Assembly: GCF_965363235.1 (NCBI RefSeq)
Contig: NC_134844.1
Location: 55,362,872-55,426,871 of the forward strand
DNA: 64,000 nt
Direction: 5' to 3'
Source of the DNA: Mytilus galloprovincialis
Lineage: Eukaryota > Mollusca > Bivalvia > Mytilida > Mytilidae
Made by a program: the position numbers and the translations under genes. Positions 24,071-35,542 of this stretch are shown in pieces (within the stretch, counting starts at the first letter, position 1; each line of letters opens with the position of its first letter). The notes under the pieces were generated by a model that ran no database searches, was not told where the DNA came from, and saw only the letters and a program-made list of their open reading frames with translations.

Positions 24071-25267
24071 TTAGACATTTTTTAGCGCTCAACCCTACGA
24101 TTGACAGTGGTGTAACAGCACAACATGAGAAAAACCTGTAAAAATCAGTTGGAAATGGAAATAGGTTGGCACGAAGCACGACCAAACACCACCTAACATA
24201 AAGACAAAAAGAACAAAGTACATGTAACAATTGAAAGAATACTCGCAGTTAATTAATGAAAACTAGCAGTTCAAAACTTCAAAGCCAATAACAACTAAAA
24301 ATGATTAATTATTTACCGTTATTCCCATACGTGCTTATTTGGCTGACTGGTAGGTATTTAACAATTGGCCTTACCCAAAATGAATTTAAAAAAGGACTTT
24401 TCCTAACAAAGCAAACCTCAACAAATTTTAAAGCACTGTTTATAGTTGAAGAGCTACCCAAACTTTTAATAGATAGAGGCTGATGGTGCGTTTGTAAGAA
24501 CAATTTATAAAAAAGAAGAAAAAAAAACAATTTCAATAGATATATGAGACCTACATGCAACAGTTATTAGACTGAACAAATTGACCGGACTATATGATAA
24601 TACACAGTGACTTTCCTCCGAATTGGCTTAAATAGACGTGCGATATAGATTTTAGTTTGCAAACCAGTTGTCTCTCCCGTCGTGGTTGTTTAACAGTGTT
24701 TTGTTTAAAGACTGGAGACGTTGAAAAACTCGACATTTGGTATCTATTTTTGAAACCAGTATAATTGACCTCTATGTGCTCTTTTTGGTTGTGTTTGAGG
24801 CGTGCTTTCTCCCTCCAGTTCTATGTATTCCTATTAGAGAATAAGACTGCACAATAGCTTGCAATGGTGATTGTGAAATTGCAATACCCTCGATTTTTTT
24901 TTTATTTACCATTTTTAGGAACATTCAATTCAAAAAATATGAAAGCCCAGGATATACAAAATGCGTGAATATGAGAGGAGCTATAACAAAAAGGGAACTA
25001 AGAATATCTTTACGAGAATTTATATACAGAAGTCAACATAATTCTGTTATTATCACTTTATTTGTAATATGTGCTAATACGAAGGTCAGTATAGGGTTTA
25101 CAGCATAGAAAAATAATGGAAAAAAAGAGCAGAATAAAGCGGAGAGAAGAAGAAAATATAGGCAAACAACAGGCAAAAAAATAAAGAATACAGAAAAATG
25201 TCTAAAAGTTAAAGAATAAAGAAATGAATCACCCCCAACCAGACCCTCTTATTTCGATACTCTTTCT
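24071..25267. other. Gene-free spacer between FREP pseudogene and F-lectin B
   Basis: Overlapping short frames on both strands at 24300-24560 have no recognised family. No repeats stand out. Confidence 0.45.
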
Positions 25268-26911
25268 CTATACAATAGCATACACCTTGACTTCCACTAT
25301 ATTTAAAATTTCTTTTCCCTTTATCGTCAAATTGACGTATCGACCATTTATAGTTCTTTGGCAATCAAATATAAGATGAGCTCCTGTTTTTGCTGGTCCT
25401 ACATAATGATAACACAAGGACATCGTGTTATGGGATGGTCCAACAGTTATAGCTAGATCATGAATCCGTTCACCTATAACAGAATTGATGAAATATAAAA
25501 ATATGCTGCTAACCAATTTTAACACATGTGGTCCTTTATCTTTATGATACTTATATTTTGGCATTGTGCAAGATCAAACTTTCCTTATACTGCCGCTTTT
25601 TACGTCTGTACTCTTCGTCTATTGGAGGAAATCTGTTTTATTTGTTTAGTGATATTTGCCTTTGACCTATTTCAGTAACTGCTAGAAATCCTAAATCCAT
25701 ATTTTATGGTTTTTGTTATGTTGCTAGTTTAATATTTGTGCTTATACTGATTTGGTGAGTTGAGTCCCTTTTCAGATAAATATTATAGTTTGCTCTTGAT
25801 GTACTATTACACTTCTATATCCCACTCATACTGTATGGGCATTTATCTTACCTCCTATACATTTCTAGGAATGTGATTGGTTAAAAGAGACCTCGTGGAA
25901 ATCGTGTATATTTGATATTAGGTTAGTAGGGAGGCGGGACATATTTCATACACGGTTAGTAGTGGAGTTACGTCCCTTTATATTCCATATAAGGTTGTAG
26001 GGAGGCTGGGCTTATTTCATACAAGGTTAGTAGTGGTGTTACGTCCCTTTAGAAAAACAAAACCGTACTGAGAAAAAATCTTAAAGGTTTCAACAGACAA
26101 AGAAATTGATGAATAAGATTGAAATAAATTCATAAAACACATTTAAATCTAACAAGTTGTTATTGTTGGCATCTGTTTATGTAGGATCAATGGAGTTAAT
26201 CATGTTAATGCTAACTGTATTGAAGACTTGCTCATTTTGATAGGTCACTGGTCTAAATTTTACACGTAAAGATAGTCGGTAAGATAAATTCGTTACATAG
26301 TGTACTAGTGAAGTAATACGGTATAAATGGGGTCAGTAAATTCCATATGGGGATTCGAGCTTCGCTCTCACACCATATGGAATTTACTGACCCCATATAT
26401 ACCGTATTAGGTCACTAGCACACTATGTAACTAATAATGTCTCCATTCTCAACAGTTAAATTTTAATTATCAAAAAAGCTTGGCAAGTCCCGCGTCATAA
26501 ATGTTAAAATTTAACTGTCTCCATTAGAGAAATATCGTGACACACTTGTTGCAGTTGTGGAATCTATCTTACCACAACAGTCTCTTCTGTTATATATTTC
26601 CACTCGTTTTATTTGATAGTTCTTTCCGAGGTCTACCTCCCAGTATGGTGAATTGTCAGAATATGTGTGAATGATCGTTTTCATATTGCCATCAACAGCA
26701 CGATTCGATGACTGTGGTACGCCATCGATTTTAGAAGTTGAACTTTGATAACTATTCTTACCATAGGCAACTTCTCTCAAATGCGGCGTATTCTCTGCAA
26801 AAAATATAGTTTTACATAAAAAAAAAATATATGATGTTTATTACGGATTACCAGAAAGTTTCAGATAAGAATTCAGCTGCGTTTTAAAAAAAATAAAACA
26901 CCAAGCATTAT

Positions 26912-26948
<37 letters not shown>

Positions 26949-27709
26949 GTGTGTGTGGGTGTGGGTGTGTGGGTGTGGGTGTGTGTGATTCTCATGTCAA
27001 TAATTGATTGATACTTTAATAACGTAGTTTTTCTTAACCCTCTTGCTGCCGGAGGGACATATATGTCCATTTTTAATTTATGCAAGCTTCTCATCACTGC
27101 TGTATCTCTTTCAAATACAATACCGAAAATTTAACAGGATATTTTTCTTCAGTGGTTCCCAAATGTAATGGTCAATAGGACATGACGTCATATATTGAAA
27201 AGCGTCATTGTTGGTCATATGATGTCATATTTTCTGGCACACGAAATGCAACCATGAAAAACTACCGGCAGCAAGAGGGTTAAATACCTTATACGATCAT
27301 CGGTATGAACAGGATTTTCGTTAATCAATTTTCTGTATTTATGATTATTTTTTTTAACTTGTTTTCAATAAAAACAAACGATTTTTTTTTCACTTGGCTT
27401 CTGAAGCACTTTTTTTTTTTTATTACAAACAATTAATCTATCAATGTATATAGGAACAACGTACGTCCCTCCCCCTTTTACATAATACATGTCCATTGAT
27501 ACTGTACTTGAGTCGTACAAAATTTGATACAACTTGAAGGATTGACCGAAAACAATAAAATTACCTTTTCTAAGAATGCCTAGTACTTCCTTCAACATTG
27601 AAGTGTTTTTATTAAGTTTGAATTCCAACCACTCAAAGATATTGATCTGAGTAGATACTACTCCAGTAGCAAATAGTACAAAGAAAACAAAGAATTTCCT
27701 CGTATACAT
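25268..27709 (-). CDS. F-type lectin (fucolectin) B, three exons, 190 aa
   Basis: Minus-strand exons 27709-27565, 26794-26573 and 25473-25268 with GT/AG borders and phase-1 introns; 573 nt in all. Exons 1 and 3 have exactly the lengths of those in F-lectin A (145 and 206 nt); exon 2 is one codon longer. The signal peptide runs to about GVVST. The helix-like segment NIFEWLEFKL, MLKEVLGILRK is conserved. In the lectin domain, VDGN, IIHTY, SPYWEVDLGK and YNRRDCC with GERIHDL give an intact HX26RXDX4R fucose-binding signature and the adjacent cysteine pair. Secreted glycan-binding protein. An ATG 24 nt upstream is also in frame, but the chosen start gives the same N-terminus as F-lectin A and a clean signal peptide. 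Intron 1 holds a TTAA-flanked MITE and a TG microsatellite; intron 2 holds a palindromic element. Confidence 0.88.
25921..26053. repeat. Two-copy short tandem repeat
   Basis: GGTTAGTAGGGAGGCGGGAC with TTACGTCCCTTTA recurs 72 bp later as GGTTGTAGGGAGGCTGGGCT with TTACGTCCCTTTA. Lies in intron 2 of F-lectin B. Confidence 0.6.
26291..26432. repeat. Palindromic element in F-lectin B intron 2
   Basis: Left arm TACATAGTGTACTAGTGAAG, then GGTCAGTAAATTCCATATGG. Right arm CCATATGGAATTTACTGACC, then GTCACTAGCACACTATGTAA. They are reverse complements with few mismatches, separated by a GATTCGAGCTTCGCTCTC loop. Probably a foldback non-autonomous DNA element, about 140 bp before exon 2. Confidence 0.75.
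26911..26986. repeat. TG/CG microsatellite
   Basis: About 75 bp of alternating purine-pyrimidine sequence (TG runs, a short GCGCGCGC core, then TGGG variants). Simple repeat able to adopt Z-DNA. An open frame across it on the other strand is an artefact. Confidence 0.85.
27034..27283. mobile_element. piggyBac-type MITE with TTAA ends, 250 bp
   Basis: The element is bounded by TTAA on both sides, followed inward by CCCTCTTGCTGCCGG and, at the other end, its exact reverse complement. TTAA target duplication plus inverted repeats beginning CCC is the hallmark of piggyBac-superfamily elements. It is far too short for a transposase and so non-autonomous. It lies in intron 1 of F-lectin B; the clean ends suggest a fairly recent insertion. 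Confidence 0.8.
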
Positions 27710-27849
27710 TTCTTTTGCATATAATGTTCGCACTGCTTACAGTCGTGTTTTTTTCTGTGATCTCTTCCAAATTCGATACACAGCTGTACTAGTATATATT
27801 TACACGCAATATCTTAATCAAGCTACATAGATTGTTGCATTCATTGGTG

Positions 27850-28560
27850 TTTTCTAAATATCAATATTTGTTGAAATAAACATTATGTTTCAAAATTATA
27901 GAATAGGACAACAATTTGATATTCAGTGGGGTCCAAAAGGATATTTTATCTAAGAAATAATTAATTTCACCTTTGCTGACACATATTTATCCTGTATATT
28001 CTTGTGCATTATATTCATTTTCATCCTGTTTTATAAATTATTTTTTTGTTCTTATCAAGCCTGAATTTTCATTTACGTAACATCTTTCTTCTACCCCTTA
28101 CCCCCTCCCAGCAGAATATCAAATTAAAATTCCATTAACCAACTTTGCCCACAACAATAAAGTATCACAAAATCATGCGAATACTGCGTAAAATTGTTTG
28201 AAATATGGATATGCTAAGTTTTTTTCTATGCTGTCTGTTAAAAAAATTTGAACAGTTACACATAATTAGCAATGAAAAAAAATGCCCAAATTTAATATAC
28301 TAGTCTCTTTTTTATATTCGTCCCATGCGAAAATATTCGTCGTATGCGTTTGTGCTAAACACATATTCACATATTCTTATCATTACGATATCTTATAACC
28401 ATGATAAACTATGAAGTAGAAACTAACTGTTTTAACATGTGCATTATATTTTGGCTTTAAAAACCATTTGAAAATTAGCCACAATATGCATGTAAAATGG
28501 TACTATTTTCAACAAAATAAGTAGCAATAGCTGCTTTATGGTGTCATATTTAGAACAATG
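27850..28560. other. Gene-free stretch upstream of F-lectin B
   Basis: AT-rich spacer beyond the F-lectin B promoter, with no exon or clear repeat. Confidence 0.45.
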
Positions 28561-28567
28561 AATGGAA

Positions 28568-28765
28568 AGGGTAGAAAGTGTCAAAGAGACATCAACCCGA
28601 CCAAAGAGCTTAGTGTTCAGACTAAATTTGTTTGAATTGTTTCAGATTTTGTCATATTTTTGGTTTTTAAAGCTTGTTTTTTATGCACTGAGTTTGCTCA
28701 TTGATGAAGGTTGTTGGCTGTTGGATAGTTGTCTTGTATGCAATCATACCACGTCTCCTTATTTT
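28568..28765 (+). repeat. Dispersed repeat, family B-like, reverse orientation
   Basis: AGGGTAGAAAGTGTCAAAGA, then TCATTGATGAAGGTTGTTGG, GGATAGTTGTCTTGTATGCA and ATCATACCACGTCTCCTTA. The second part is the reverse complement of the start of the copy at 23815-24070. Confidence 0.65.
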
Positions 28766-29007
28766 ACTTAAGGATTACGATGTTTAAAGTTCCTTGGGAT
28801 CGGAAGAAGTATATTGGCTGTAACAAGTTAGAGTTTTGAGACTTCATGAAAGATCATTTTCAAGTGGAAGTTAGACGTGGTGTGTAATTTCTTATGATTA
28901 TGCGATTCTCATGATTGAGTAAAGTAGTCAAACGAGTCGCGTAATCGTCATATCATGTGACCGTACTCGGGTTGTTCAAATATAGTTCTATAAACGGACT
29001 GATTCCG

Positions 29008-29022
29008 GGGGGGGGGGGGGGC
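29008..29022. repeat. Poly-G tract
   Basis: A run of about 15 G following ACTGATTCC. Similar G or C homopolymers lie at about 32352-32371, 41103-41118, 42952-42963, 58863-58889 and 59767-59783, several of them inside or next to GGATCCGCC-type elements. Exact lengths are prone to sequencing error. Confidence 0.8.
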
Positions 29023-29399
29023 ACTTCAATACTTTATTGATAGGGGTGCAGCTGAGTTTCTGTTACCCCACCCTTTTCATATAATTTAGATTTTAAAAAA
29101 TGTACATCTTTTCATATATTGCGAAGATAAAAATGTTACCTTTTTCCATATTGTGTAGGTTTCGTTTGGTGTGTTATGTAACAGTGGAATACCAAAATGC
29201 CAAAAGAGAGAAAATTGGTTGGTAAAACACAGCCGGGAACACCAAATAAGATGACAGACGAAGTTTTGTGAACTTTAATGACCTTATGGTATATTTCTGG
29301 TAGTTTTCCCGACCTATTCACATATTTTAAAGCCTTAAAAGGTGACATATTCAAGCGGCACGTCATATCACCTTCTATATAAGAGGTGGACCACCCAAG

Positions 29400-29740
29400 A
29401 CTGTTTCACACAAGTCATACACATATAGAAAAACAATAATTCGTAATTATTTATTAAAACATACACAAATATGTTTCAGAATAGTTACAATGTATGACAA
29501 AACATGATTACTTAAAAGTGGTTTTCCTGTTTTTTTCTATTCCATTCTATATTTTGTTTTCATGATCAACTATACATTGATGTATTCTAAGGAAATCAAA
29601 GTATCTCAAATTTAATAAATATAAAGGACAACATAAATAACTAAAATAACATTTTAGGTAATGTTACCACAAAAAAATAAGATTTGCATTTCTGAACACA
29701 TAATGTTAGACATTCAAATCTTTTGTAAGTATGTCATGTT
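29400..29740 (-). repeat. Inverted copy of the FREP 3' flank
   Basis: The minus strand (AGATTTGAATGTCTAACAT, TTTTGTGGTAACATTACC, TTATTTTAGTTATTTATG, GTAATCATGTTTTGTCATAC) aligns with 23228-23565 over about 340 bp, with scattered changes and small indels. It starts about 25 bp beyond the stop of the claudin-like gene, so it may also serve as part of that gene's 3' untranslated region. No FREP exon was found beside it. Confidence 0.65.
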
Positions 29741-29762
29741 AGTACGTGCTATAATGTTTTAA

Positions 29763-32727
29763 TCAAAGATTTGTTGCGCCCTTAACAAACTTTTGGTCTA
29801 CAGGATCAATTGGTTTGATTGGTGCCATTTCATATTCTCCCAACTTATTCGAAGATTGTCTTATAAATCTTTTCTTAGGGTCAATGTTGACTAAAGTGAA
29901 TGCTCCTACAATACAGCTTATGAAAGCTGACAGAAAAATAAAAGCGAGCGGCAGTGCTTGAAATCTCAGAGCCATCGGGTCAAGGGTCAGGCGTTGTGAT
30001 TGAGTGTTATAACGACTACCAATTCGTCCAAAAAAGCCGATCACCACGAAACCAGTAAGAGAAAGGACTCCACCTGCAAAATCAATTAAAATTTGTGAAC
30101 TACAACATTCGAAATAGTAATTATAAAAGTTAATTTTTAGTTATGGATATTCTAAAATGTATTTTTTCAACTGCAAAACAAAAATGTTTCACATACATTC
30201 ATCTATTATTTTTGTACTTGTTTGCAAGCTTTATTGCTTCCTTTGGTGAACTAAACGCTGAAGGTCAAAACCGACAATCGAGACTTAAAGCGCCTATATA
30301 TTTATATAACATTCTATACAAAGGGGAATAGATAAACATTCATGGATAAAAATTCTCTTCTTACAAGTTCATTCAAGGCTCGTATGTATAAAGCTACTGA
30401 AGTTAATATTAGTTCGGAACGGACTGATTTGTCTTTACGCACTTGTCATAAGTCAGGAATCTGATGTACAGTAGTTGTCGTCTGTTTATGTAGTTTATAC
30501 GTGTTTCTCGTTTCTCGATTTTATATAATAGACCGTTGGTTTTCCCGTTTGAATGCTTTTACACTACTAATTTTTGGGGTCCTTTATAACTTGCTGTTCG
30601 GTGTGAGCCAAGGCTCCGTGTTAAAAGTGTTATTTGGACGGAGAGTTGTCTCATTGGCCCTCATACCACATCTTCCTTTATCTATGTCCTACGATAAATC
30701 AGTTCTACGTTTGGTTGTATGCATATCAATCCAGATCCATTTATACTCGCGTCTCGTACGTATGAGCATAACGAAATTGATAACTATATTTTAATAATAG
30801 AATTGTCAGTTATATATCTTCGGTCCGTTGTTGCTTTTGTTGGTTTTTTTTTTTAATATTCTATGTAATAAAAAAAATATTTAAACCTATCAAAATACTA
30901 AATAACTGGACAAATAAAAACGTTTTAAAATATCGATTGTACTGGACACAAACAAGAGAAATTCTTTCTTAAAAGTTGTTACGTTTCTAGTTGTCAGATA
31001 AGTTTTCAGTTACCGACAGAGAATGTATATTAATGTCGCAAGCAATATAAATGATAAAGTTATATGCTTAGTATACATACCAGCTATGCCAGTGAACAAT
31101 AGAACAGTCATTCTGAATTCCCTTCTTGGTTTGTATATAAGTAAACATATGGCTATTATTGTTGCCGTAAAACAAAATAGTCCCACAATTATCATCAATC
31201 GGACAAAATTAATCCAACCTGAAAAAGGAACAGGAAAATATCTTTGAATAATAAAATGAAATAATATTTTGCATACAGTGTATAATTCGTTCCAAAAAAA
31301 ATGTATGTGGGGAAATGGAACAGAAAGAATGTTTAAACCTTGATTTTGTTCGCGAAATGCAGATATGGGTAAAAGCAAATTTAGCGAACACGTCAATGAC
31401 AAAAAGCACACAAACATGGTCTAAAGTGCAACTTATTATTTTTAAAAGTAAACTTGCACCATTCAGTTTGATGCATTATTTTCTCACTGTGTTTAAGACC
31501 CATTTGTGGTTTTAGACTGTTTTCTGCTCTTATGTCGGGTTGTAGTCGCTTTAACTCATCCGTCATTACCTAAGGAGGGGACGCTACTGTCACGCTTTAG
31601 TGATTCCCTATATAATCAACTTACCACGAAAGGGGGCCCGGGCCCTAGAGCCCCCTGGATCCGCCTATGACACTTCACAGAAAACTTAAGGTAGATGAGG
31701 TGTCTAAATTATAATCTATAGAATTTTTTAATACTTTGTCAAAATGTAGTTTATATATATCGTGCTTTTCAAGAAATAATTATAAAAAGAATGGGTCACG
31801 GGGGCTTATTTTCATGCTACTCGGTGTTCAAAATTGACAGATTTTGTATAGATTATGAATGGAAAACCCAATTTTCTGTAATAAAGCGTAATCTACACCA
31901 TAGAATTTTGAGATAATATATGAGGATATAGCTTTAATAGTATGCTTTCTGTTAAGAAAAAGAAAAAATGCTCCCACCGGACCCGTTTTCTTGCTACATA
32001 ATAAAATAGGTAAATTTCTAACACATTCTGTAAACGTACCTTTATCTGAATTATCTATCCTTGCATTTGAGTTGCCTCCCCTTATTTGGCAAAAAAAATA
32101 ATCAAAAAAATAGTTTTGTGTTTTTTGTAAATGCAACCATAAATATTATAAAACATGTCATTTTCTATATTGAAATGAAAGTTCTTTCACATGAATTTCC
32201 TACAACTCTCAAAATTTGCACATTCTATTAAAGATCTAGACCCTTTTTTTCTGGTATTTCCAAATCCAAGATGGAGGAAGACACCCTATCTACCTTAAGA
32301 TTGTAAAACATGAACCATAAAAGGAGCCGGTGAGGTTAAACAATGGCGATTGGGGGGGGGGGGGGGGGGGGCATTAATTTATTTTCGCTATGGTTATCGT
32401 TAAGAGCAAATTGAGTGACGTTGCAATACCGCAGCCATCATTTACATTTAAATTCATTTACGTAAACAATTTACTTTGTCATATAGTATACTACTGTCAA
32501 TGATTTTTTTAACGTAATAGAAATTTACCTGCTGTGTTGGCAGTTGAGACTAGACAAACTCCGTCGTTACAATCTACCATTTTCCACAGGCAAAAATGAG
32601 TTTTAAAGTCACCATGTCCTTGCGTCCACCAATTTATTGCTGTGGCACAACTTAGAAAAATTACGGCTAGAATAATTAAAAACAAATTAAATTGATGTTT
32701 TACCGGCTCCAAAATTCGTGTTGCCAT
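29763..32727 (-). CDS. Claudin/PMP22-like four-transmembrane protein, three exons, 215 aa
   Basis: Minus-strand exons 32727-32529, 31218-31081 and 30073-29763, GT/AG borders, both introns phase 1, 648 nt total. Four hydrophobic segments: about residues 13-33, 69-95, 103-128 and 152-174. The first extracellular loop carries a claudin-superfamily pattern: INWW (31-34), CLW (46-48) and two cysteines C53 and C58. The tail after the fourth segment is basic, then ends KFVKGATNL. The length fits the claudin/PMP22/EMP family. Such proteins sit in the plasma membrane, often at epithelial junctions; the exact subfamily is not resolved and the C-terminus is not an obvious PDZ ligand. Intron 1 holds a GGATCCGCC-type repeat piece and intron 2 a family B repeat. 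A related first exon is at 60747-60966. Confidence 0.83.
30415..30690 (+). repeat. Family B repeat in claudin-like intron 2
   Basis: Contains GAACGGACTGATTTGTCTT, AGACCGTTGGTTTTCCCGTT, GTGAGCCAAGGCTCCGTG, GAGAGTTGTCTCATTGGCCC and ATACCACATCTTCC, the full reverse order of the copy at 2805-3085. The 97-codon frame across it is not a gene. Confidence 0.7.
31560..31680. repeat. GGATCCGCC-type small repeat, family M
   Basis: CACGCTTTAGTGATTCCCTA, GGGGGCCCGGGCCC and CCCTGGATCCGCCTATGACA. Relatives: 33250-33380, 40120-40250, 42735-43010, 50655-50800 and 59675-59820, all sharing an end close to GGATCCGCCACTG or its complement. A MITE-like family. Lies in intron 1 of the claudin-like gene. Confidence 0.65.
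32352..32371. repeat. Poly-G tract
   Basis: About 20 G in a row after GGCGATT, within intron 1 of the claudin-like gene. Length uncertain. Confidence 0.8.
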
Positions 32728-33235
32728 TTTGTTTTAGCTTTATATTTCAACTGGTTTTATTTAGAAATGTTGTATTATTCTTTTGTTGTCAGAGCTAGAA
32801 TAATAAGTTTAAGAGGTTCTCTGTGGGTATCAATTGAAGCATTTGTCAAATTTTCCAAAAATATAACTGTCGGAAATTATTTTAGAAAAATATTTTAGAA
32901 AATAAAAAAATAAAAAATTGAAAAAAACATATTTATATTACACTTCACATAAAGGCTAAATCAATCAAATTCAATTTCATTTACATTTATTCAAATTTGA
33001 TTTATTTTATAACTATCCCCTTGAAGGTCCTTATAAACCTTTTATATCCTGTTTCAATGGATCACGGGAAATGTCTACTTAGATATACACGATATACATG
33101 TATATGTATTTATCTTATTTTAGTTAATTGGGTTTCATAACTAAAAGTTTATCCCTTCTGTGGACCTCATAAAGTCTGAACTTCCTGCTTAAACTGATTA
33201 TATTGCATGTAAGACTAGTAACGACTTTTATTTAT
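32728..33235. other. Upstream flank of claudin-like gene
   Basis: AT-rich region that should hold the promoter of the minus-strand claudin-like gene. I do not see a TATA box I would defend or any other motif. Confidence 0.4.
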
Positions 33236-33249
33236 TTCAGGGTAAAACA

Positions 33250-33380
33250 ATAACTAAAATGAATCCGAGGCGGATTTAGGGGCAGGGTGTCCCCTTTTCT
33301 ATAGGAAAAAATGGTTGAGAAGGGGCCCTCTCTTAGGCAATCAGTACCCCCTTGTAAAAATGTCTGGGTCCGCCACTGAG
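33250..33380. repeat. Family M small repeat
   Basis: AGGCGGATTTAGGGGCAGGG at one end and TGGGTCCGCCACTGAG at the other, with GGGGCCCTCTCTTAGGCAAT inside. The end pieces are near-complementary, as in a MITE. Confidence 0.7.
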
Positions 33381-33401
33381 AGCACTGATTCAAACTCCAT
33401 A

Positions 33402-33485
33402 CCCCCCCCCCCCAAAAAAAAAAAAAAAAAAAAAAAACCAAACAAACAAACAAACAAACAAACAAACAAAAAACAAACAAAAAAA
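33402..33485. repeat. Homopolymer and CAAA microsatellite
   Basis: Poly-C, then poly-A, then about seven CAAA units. Long frames called across it on either strand are low-complexity artefacts. Confidence 0.85.
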
Positions 33486-33844
33486 CATCTGAAGTAACAA
33501 GTGAATAGGATTTCCGTGGGCACATAATTTTTTGATAGTTCGGAAAGCAATATAAACCTTTGCGAGCAATAAACGAAAACGTGTCTAAATATATAAGAAA
33601 ACACTCCAATATAAATTTTCTTTAGGGATTTGTTATTTCAATCTTAAAAACGTGAATAGTTTTAGGTTCAGGAAATTTACAATACATGATTCATATTTTG
33701 ATCATACCAGTACCATAGCACTGTTTGCATGTATACATTGTATGTAATAAAACAAACTGGGCTTCAGAAGGATTCGGAGTCATTCTAGTACACATTTTGA
33801 TTTAAAAGGAGTCATAGTCCTTCTAGTACAAATTTGGCGATTCT

Positions 33845-34015
33845 ATTACAAATTTTTGGTGGGGTTCGTGTTGCTTAGTCTTTAGTTTTCTATGTTGTGT
33901 CTTCTCTACTATTATTTTTCTGTTTGTCTTTTTATTTTTTTTAGCCATGGCGTTATCAGTTTATTTTCAATCTATAAGTTTAACTGTCCCTCTATAATTA
34001 TCTTTCATTCGTCTT
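33845..34015 (+). repeat. Dispersed repeat, family E end
   Basis: TTTTGGTGGGGTTCGTGTTG, TAGTTTTCTATGTTGTGTC and TAGCCATGGCGTTATCAGTT match 14560-14720 in order. A 5'-shortened copy. Confidence 0.7.
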
Positions 34016-35540
34016 TTGGATTCAGTAGGATACATGGTCCTTGTAGTTTCAGCGTCCTTTTGTACAAATTGAAATTCATTAGGATTATTGGCTAATCGTT
34101 GGGTCATTTTGGGACTTTCAAAGGTTAAGACGATGTACACTTCGTCTATGGCAACAGACATGTGTGATTTCATCCATCCTGTAAATAACGAGAGTCCATA
34201 TCAAGCGATGTCCCATTCTCTTGATATGGTCAACACTGACAGGATTCATCTGACATTAACCTCATTACAGCGGATGACCGTAAGGGCATTCCGGTGTATT
34301 GCTATGGCCTAGATTTCCATTAGGTAACATTCGTTTTGGGTTTTTAACCAATCTATAAACATGGTGAATACGTAGACATTATCAAGTGCAAATTAACATA
34401 TATTCCTTATCGCTTGTTATAAATTCCTTTCTTCAATGAATACTCATCAAATACTTTATGAAAGAAGATAAATTAATAATATTAAAATTAAAATGTGTTT
34501 TTTGTGTATATACATATAAGTAAAAAGAATACACGCATGCTGCAGAATATCACAAGAACGTTTGCAATCTTAAGGAACGATAATTCTGCCTGGATTGTTA
34601 AACATTTTTTACGGGAAAATACGAATGCCTACTCAAATCCATTCTATTAGAAAAATCGAATTGTTACACAAGAGTGTCGAACATGCACTTGCACTGCACT
34701 ATTATTGATAAAGTAGAATAGAATGATATACAAATGCATGAAAATTATATAGACATGTAACTTATTGTAATATACAAGTATTAATATAATATATATAACA
34801 ATAAACCAGAGAATGACTTGTATCACTACACTATAATAGTCATTACGGTGAAGTTGAATTCCCTCTCATTAATTTATCATCCACGCACGAACTTGTCCAA
34901 GAAAAAATTATATCTGAAGAGATGTGATTTTTTCTGAGACAAGCCTTGCTTGACGAACCATTCACAAGAACTTGCAGTCCTCCGAGGTTCAGTACTTAAG
35001 TACTTTGATTTTTATTTTACACAATGTTAAATTTTCCGTGAAGAAAGTTGCTTCTCAGATACAATAAACAAGCGTTCAACTATATGTACAGAATGACATT
35101 TGAAATCAATTAACATTTGTATTGATATTTATTTTTTTCGCAAACAAATCACTGCTTTATAAATTAAAGATACATTTATAGTTCGAATAGATAAAAACAA
35201 AAAACGCATACTAAGATAATATTTTAATTCAAATTTTCGGTAAAATCAATGGTGTCTGGCATTTACAGTCTGATATATCAGCTACTAATACAACCATGGA
35301 ACAGTGGGAACACGCAATGGTTTCTTCTGAAATAAAATACAATTTATAGTACATAAATAAAGTCAATAACAAACAATAAGACTCATATAACATAAAATCC
35401 AACAGTAAATATAGACGGAAAATTAAGACGGTTTTGTTGATACAAAGGACCGACGGACGCACACATGTACAATGTACACGCTGGTCGGCTTATATCCGCT
35501 TCAAAATACATGTATATACGTGTATATGATTATATAGACT
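34016..35540. other. Gene-free stretch
   Basis: Several short open frames with no recognised family and no splice structure. No clear repeat. Confidence 0.4.
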
Positions 35541-35542
35541 TC

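Noticed and set aside
26873-27097. Frame with His/Thr/Arg repeats on the minus strand
   Set aside because: It is a translation of the TG/CG microsatellite.
30501-30794. 97-codon frame in the claudin-like intron
   Set aside because: It is the family B repeat read in one direction; similar frames appear in other copies by chance.
33232-33609. 125-codon frame on the minus strand
   Set aside because: It runs through poly-A/poly-C and CAAA simple repeats and a family M repeat, and has no protein character.
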